Assembly (NCBI GenBank): GCA_022565135.1
Contig: JADFKA010000062.1
Span: 1 to 8,575, forward strand
Reading direction: 5' to 3'
Length of the DNA stretch: 8,575 nucleotides
Origin: Pseudomonadota bacterium
Lineage (GTDB): Bacteria; Pseudomonadota; Gammaproteobacteria; Steroidobacterales; Woeseiaceae
Of the stretch, positions 5,280 through 8,575 are shown piece by piece. Numbering within the stretch: the first letter of the stretch is position 1; every line of letters begins with the position of its first letter. The position numbers were made by a program, and so were the translations under genes. Below the pieces are notes generated by a model. It ran no database searches, was not told the origin of the DNA, and saw nothing but the letters and a program-made list of their open reading frames with translations.

Positions 5280-8200
5280 GTAGAGAGTCTAGCAGCTGTT
5301 GAGCTTGTTGCCGCTGGCTTTCGTCTCCCTCATCGAGGACTTCCTCGAGGATGGAGCGAGCACCTGCGGGATCGCCCATATCAACATAGGCGCGGGCGAG
5401 ATCGAGCTTGGTACCAACCTCGGTCATCGTCCGCGCGTCAAACAGATCTTCACTCATGTCGCCCGGCGCGAGCGCCATCGTCGCGATGTCGTCGTCATCC
5501 GTGGGCAGGTCGGGGCGCGGCTGCTCCACGGTTGCATCGTCTCGGCTCTGTTGGATCGTGTCGCCAATTTCGCTCACTTGCAGCGCAGCGGTCAGATCAT
5601 CGAGATCAAGATCAACATCGGTACTGGCAACTGCCGGCAGTTCACCGGTTTCGTCAAGACCCGCAGCGCCTGAAAATGCGTCCGCCGGCAGCGCCTCCGT
5701 CTTGGCGAATTCATAGTCGCCCTCAGGCTCGTCATCCAGTCCCGCGAGCATTGTTTCATCCTGATCTGCCGGCGCCGCGTCTGTTTTGTCAGCGCCAAGT
5801 CCTGACGCAAGCATGGTCGCATCATCGTCCGACAGGGCTGCCGCCACATCGGACGCCGTTTCGACAACGAAATCGGGACTCAATACCTGCGTGACACCGG
5901 TCGCGTCGAGCAAGCTCTGATCGAAACCTACATCTGTCGCGAGTTCTGTGGCTTCGGGTTCCACATTCAACGTGGCCTGCATGCCTGTCGCATCCGGGTC
6001 AATTTCGGGGTTTTTCCCGGTTACCTCGTCCAGGTCCTCAAGCTCCTCGTTAACACCGGTATCGGCCAAAATCTCGGACTTACCCGTCGCATCAAGATTA
6101 TCCAGGTCATCGAGCGCCGCTATTTCAGTCTCCTTGAGCCCGTCGAGATCGAGACCAAGATCATCGAGGTTAATCTCGGCCGTCTCGTCACCTGCCTCAC
6201 CCATGGTCTCTATCGCACCACCAATCGCTTCGTCGATCGCCGGTAGCTCTGCTGAGCCGCTCAGCTTATCGAACTGCTGTTCGATTGTTGGCGTCTCGCC
6301 AGTCGCATCCAATGCCGGCATCTCGGCCGTGCCGTCTTCGATGACGGGCATCTCGGCCGTGCCGTCTTCGATGACGGGCATCTCGGCCGTCAATTCGAAA
6401 TCGGGAGCTGCACTCTCGGGAATTTCCTGCGTCGCACCCGATGCAGCGCCGAGATCCACAATATCAATCTGCACGTCATCTTCGGCAGCGAACTCCATGT
6501 CGAGAGCGCCGGCCTCGTCCATGCCTACTTCGAACGACAGATCGATTGCTGGCGACGCCGCGGCTGTAGCACCTGCAAACAATTTGTCGTCTGCAGCGAT
6601 TTGCTGGCCCATGATGACAATCTTGTCCCACTCTGCGAACTCCGCATCGCCGGCCGAGGCCTGCAGGCGTTCGGCCGCATCCACAAAGGCATCGCGATCG
6701 CCCCAAACGAAATAAATTTCACAGAGTTTCGTCAGCAGATCACGACGATCGGGCTCGACTCCCAATGCGCCGTTGATCAGGTCTGCCGCCTGGTCATAAA
6801 GACCGTAAGCCATATGGAAATCGGCTTCTGCTATCGGATCGGCCTGGTCCAGGTTCATCGCCGTATCGCTGCTGAACGTATCCTCCAGGGCATCGAATTC
6901 GCTCGTGGGATCCTCGTCCTCGGCCTCAGTCTCTGCCTCAGCCTTGAACTCGGCCGGAGCTTGCACCTCGAAATCTGGTGCAGGTGCATCGACCGTTGCG
7001 TCGACGTCCGGCTGAAAACCGGATTCCTGTTCGACAACCATAATGGAATCGTCTACCAGCACGGGCGCCCGCAAGCTTGCGGTTGCCGCCAGCGGATCAG
7101 CATCCACCTCGTCAGCATCCAGCTCGCGCAAGGAGCTGGACAGATCCTCGACTTCATCATCATCGTCATCGGCATCGCGACGCATGAACCAGAAAAGCAC
7201 ACCGCCCGCGATAACCACCGCCGCAATAATAATCATTGCCCAAAGGCTGGTCAGCGCATCGATCGCTCGATCTACGAAACCGGGTTCAACGCGTGTCGGC
7301 GTTTCGATCGTGTCCCGGACCGGTTGCGGCGTTACATCCACAACCGGCTCATCGTCGTCGACACCGATTGCATCGGCATCATCGTCGGCCAGGATTTCCT
7401 CGTCGTCCGGCAACGTGTCATCTGCAAGACCTGCATCGACTAGATCTTCATCGGCGTCGTCGACGAACGGATCGTCGACCGGCAGTTCATAGACTTCGCC
7501 GCGGATCCGTGAGAGTTCCTGACGTAGCGTGGCCAATTCGTTGTTACGGATCTCGATCAGAGATCGTTGCGCCGGTATGTCGGCAGCCTCCAGATCGGCG
7601 ATGCGCTGCTCAATTTCCTGTTCGCGAGTCTGCGGATCGAGCCCGTACTGACTGTCTGTCCCGACATCGTCATCGAGGTAATCGTCATCAGGCGGCACGA
7701 GGGTCAGGCTGCGTGATGACGTATCATCCAGCGGCGCGGCATAGCTGCCTTGCCAGGCAGCATGATGGCGTCGCGCCTGATCCAATGCGTCACCGCGACT
7801 GATCCGGAAAACTTCGTCTGCACTTGGAATACGTAATCTGGCGCCCGCTCGGAGAATGTTGATATTGCCGCCGAACGCTTCGGGGTTTGCTGCAAAGATC
7901 GCCATCATCGTCTGGTTGATCGTCAGTCGGCTATCGGGTCGAACACGGATCGTGATACCCCAAAGAGTCTCACTGCGCTGCACCAGATGATCGCCGCTGT
8001 CCGACATATCGTATGGCGAATCATCTACGACCGGCTCCGGTGTCGGTGCAGGCCGCACAACTCTTGGCGTCGGTTCAGGTTCGCTGATCTGTGGAGTTGG
8101 TGCGACACGCTCGATGCGTGCGCTGTCCGTGGGCGTGCTGCGCGTCGGCGCAGTCACCACCGGTGGCGCCGCGGTTGCAACCGGCGGCGCGAATGTAGGG

Positions 8201-8575
8201 GGATCCAGAAGCACGGTGTATTCACGCAACAACCGACCACGTGACCAGCTCGCTTCTACAAGGAATGTCAGAAACGGCTCGGTTATCGCCGCCGGCGAAC
8301 GTATCTCAATCACGTAACCGCCCATGCTGCCGCTGCGAATGACCAGGAACTGAATGTTCTGCAGGTAACTCTGACGATCCAGGCCGTAACGTTCAAACGT
8401 TGCGGCCGAGGCCATGGCAATTTTCAAATTAGCAAGCTCTTCCGGTGTCGCAGAAAGCAACTCGATTTCTGCGCGCAACGGCTCGTTGAGCGCAGAATTC
8501 AGTCGAATTTCTCCCAGGCCCAGCGCCCAGACCTCACTTGTCAGCAAAAGTACCAGCGCAAGCGAGATATGAGAA
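5272..8575 (-). CDS. fimV: FimV/HubP-like polar hub protein with LysM domain (5' end cut by window edge)
   Basis: FimV (HubP in Vibrio) is an inner-membrane scaffold that binds peptidoglycan and organises cell poles, type IV pili and chemotaxis or flagellar factors. The frame is open to the right edge (first whole codon 8574-8572), with 1100 residues visible. A TTG at 8547 could be mistaken for the start, but it lies inside the hydrophobic core of a signal peptide (LALVLLLTSEVWA, cleavage likely after Ala17) that continues upstream. In order, counted from 8574: FimV N-terminal domain starting LGLGEIRLNSALNEPL (18 to about 120); Pro/Thr-rich linker; LysM domain (about 196-249, 7989-7828); coiled coil (about 316-359); one membrane span SLWAMIIIAAVVIAGG... 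(443-465) followed by FMRR and a poly-Asp run; a very acidic cytoplasmic region with a TPR-like helical segment (about 582-659) and degenerate repeats (729-982); and the C-terminal FimV domain with KLDLARAYVDMGDPAGAR. FimV varies greatly in length, and this size is not unusual. It lies 45 bases upstream of truA. Confidence 0.95.
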   Translation of the reverse strand, partial: SHISLALVLLLTSEVWALGLGEIRLNSALNEPLRAEIELLSATPEELANLKIAMASAATFERYGLDRQSYLQNIQFLVIRSGSMGGYVIEIRSPAAITEPFLTFLVEASWSRGRLLREYTVLLDPPTFAPPVATAAPPVVTAPTRSTPTDSARIERVAPTPQISEPEPTPRVVRPAPTPEPVVDDSPYDMSDSGDHLVQRSETLWGITIRVRPDSRLTINQTMMAIFAANPEAFGGNINILRAGARLRIPSADEVFRISRGDALDQARRHHAAWQGSYAAPLDDTSSRSLTLVPPDDDYLDDDVGTDSQYGLDPQTREQEIEQRIADLEAADIPAQRSLIEIRNNELATLRQELSRIRGEVYELPVDDPFVDDADEDLVDAGLADDTLPDDEEILADDDADAIGVDDDEPVVDVTPQPVRDTIETPTRVEPGFVDRAIDALTSLWAMIIIAAVVIAGGVLFWFMRRDADDDDDEVEDLSSSLRELDADEVDADPLAATASLRAPVLVDDSIMVVEQESGFQPDVDATVDAPAPDFEVQAPAEFKAEAETEAEDEDPTSEFDALEDTFSSDTAMNLDQADPIAEADFHMAYGLYDQAADLINGALGVEPDRRDLLTKLCEIYFVWGDRDAFVDAAERLQASAGDAEFAEWDKIVIMGQQIAADDKLFAGATAAASPAIDLSFEVGMDEAGALDMEFAAEDDVQIDIVDLGAASGATQEIPESAAPDFELTAEMPVIEDGTAEMPVIEDGTAEMPALDATGETPTIEQQFDKLSGSAELPAIDEAIGGAIETMGEAGDETAEINLDDLGLDLDGLKETEIAALDDLDNLDATGKSEILADTGVNEELEDLDEVTGKNPEIDPDATGMQATLNVEPEATELATDVGFDQSLLDATGVTQVLSPDFVVETASDVAAALSDDDATMLASGLGADKTDAAPADQDETMLAGLDDEPEGDYEFAKTEALPADAFSGAAGLDETGELPAVASTDVDLDLDDLTAALQVSEIGDTIQQSRDDATVEQPRPDLPTDDDDIATMALAPGDMSEDLFDARTMTEVGTKLDLARAYVDMGDPAGARSILEEVLDEGDESQRQQAQQLLDSLPS
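5629..6390 (-). repeat. Degenerate array of short T-[G/A]-x4-[I/L/V] motifs in FimV
   Basis: About eleven copies of a seven-residue module recur in the cytoplasmic acidic region: TAEMPVI twice, TAEMPAL, TGETPTI, SAELPAI, TGKSEIL, TGVNEEL, TGKNPEI, TGMQATL, TGVTQVL and TGELPAV. In each, Thr (once Ser) is followed six residues later by Ile, Leu or Val, and an acidic residue usually lies just before it. Spacing is irregular (10 to about 84 residues), so this is a set of short linear motifs in probably disordered sequence and not a folded repeat domain. Confidence 0.6.
6317..6390 (-). repeat. Exact 30-base tandem repeat in fimV (about 2.5 copies)
   Basis: The units at 6317-6346 and 6347-6376 are identical base for base, and a third starts at 6377 and matches for 14 bases to 6390. 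Being a multiple of three, the unit keeps frame and encodes the ten-residue repeat TAEMPVIEDG. Identity including wobble positions suggests recent duplication by slippage or unequal exchange. Confidence 0.95.

Noticed and set aside
6601..7443. 280-codon plus-strand ORF, and similar long plus-strand ORFs at 5058-5894 and 5948-6715
   Set aside because: They lie antisense to fimV. Asp/Glu/Ala-rich coding sequence leaves few stops on the opposite strand, and the Ser- or Arg-rich products have no recognisable domains.
8545..8547. TTG as the start codon of fimV
   Set aside because: Open frame continues upstream to the window edge and encodes the hydrophobic core of a signal peptide, so the true start is outside the window.

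Overview
The window is ordinary gammaproteobacterial chromosome. Seven genes all lie on the minus strand, so transcription runs from high to low coordinates. In transcription order they are fimV (5' end beyond the right edge), truA, accD, folC, dedD (SPOR protein), cvpA and purF (3' end beyond the left edge). From memory, this matches the fimV-truA-(trpF)-accD-folC-dedD-cvpA-purF block of Pseudomonas and many other gammaproteobacteria. The gene order and the FimV architecture point to a gammaproteobacterium with fairly high GC. I cannot name a genus.

Layout. 8575-5272 encodes FimV, a large, very acidic inner-membrane hub with a LysM domain, one membrane span and a C-terminal FimV domain. After 45 bases comes truA (tRNA pseudouridine synthase), whose stop overlaps the accD start (carboxyltransferase beta subunit of acetyl-CoA carboxylase) by 4 bases. 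A 169-base gap rich in small repeats separates accD from folC (folylpolyglutamate/dihydrofolate synthase). FolC overlaps dedD by 4 bases. An 89-base gap precedes cvpA (membrane protein), and 17 bases with a clear ribosome binding site precede purF (first step of purine synthesis).

The spacing suggests one long, partly translationally coupled transcript, possibly with extra entry points in the accD-folC and dedD-cvpA gaps. I found no convincing terminator or sigma-70 promoter. FolC and PurF are linked through folate-dependent purine synthesis, while AccD, TruA, DedD and FimV serve lipid synthesis, tRNA modification, division and polar organisation. This is a conserved housekeeping cluster and not an obvious single-function system.

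I see no RNA genes, mobile elements, CRISPR arrays or phage genes, and no evidence for a previously undescribed system. The points most worth a second look are the absence of trpF between truA and accD, a degenerate short-motif array plus an exact 30-base tandem repeat in the FimV cytoplasmic region, and the palindromes and alternative hairpins in the accD-folC gap.
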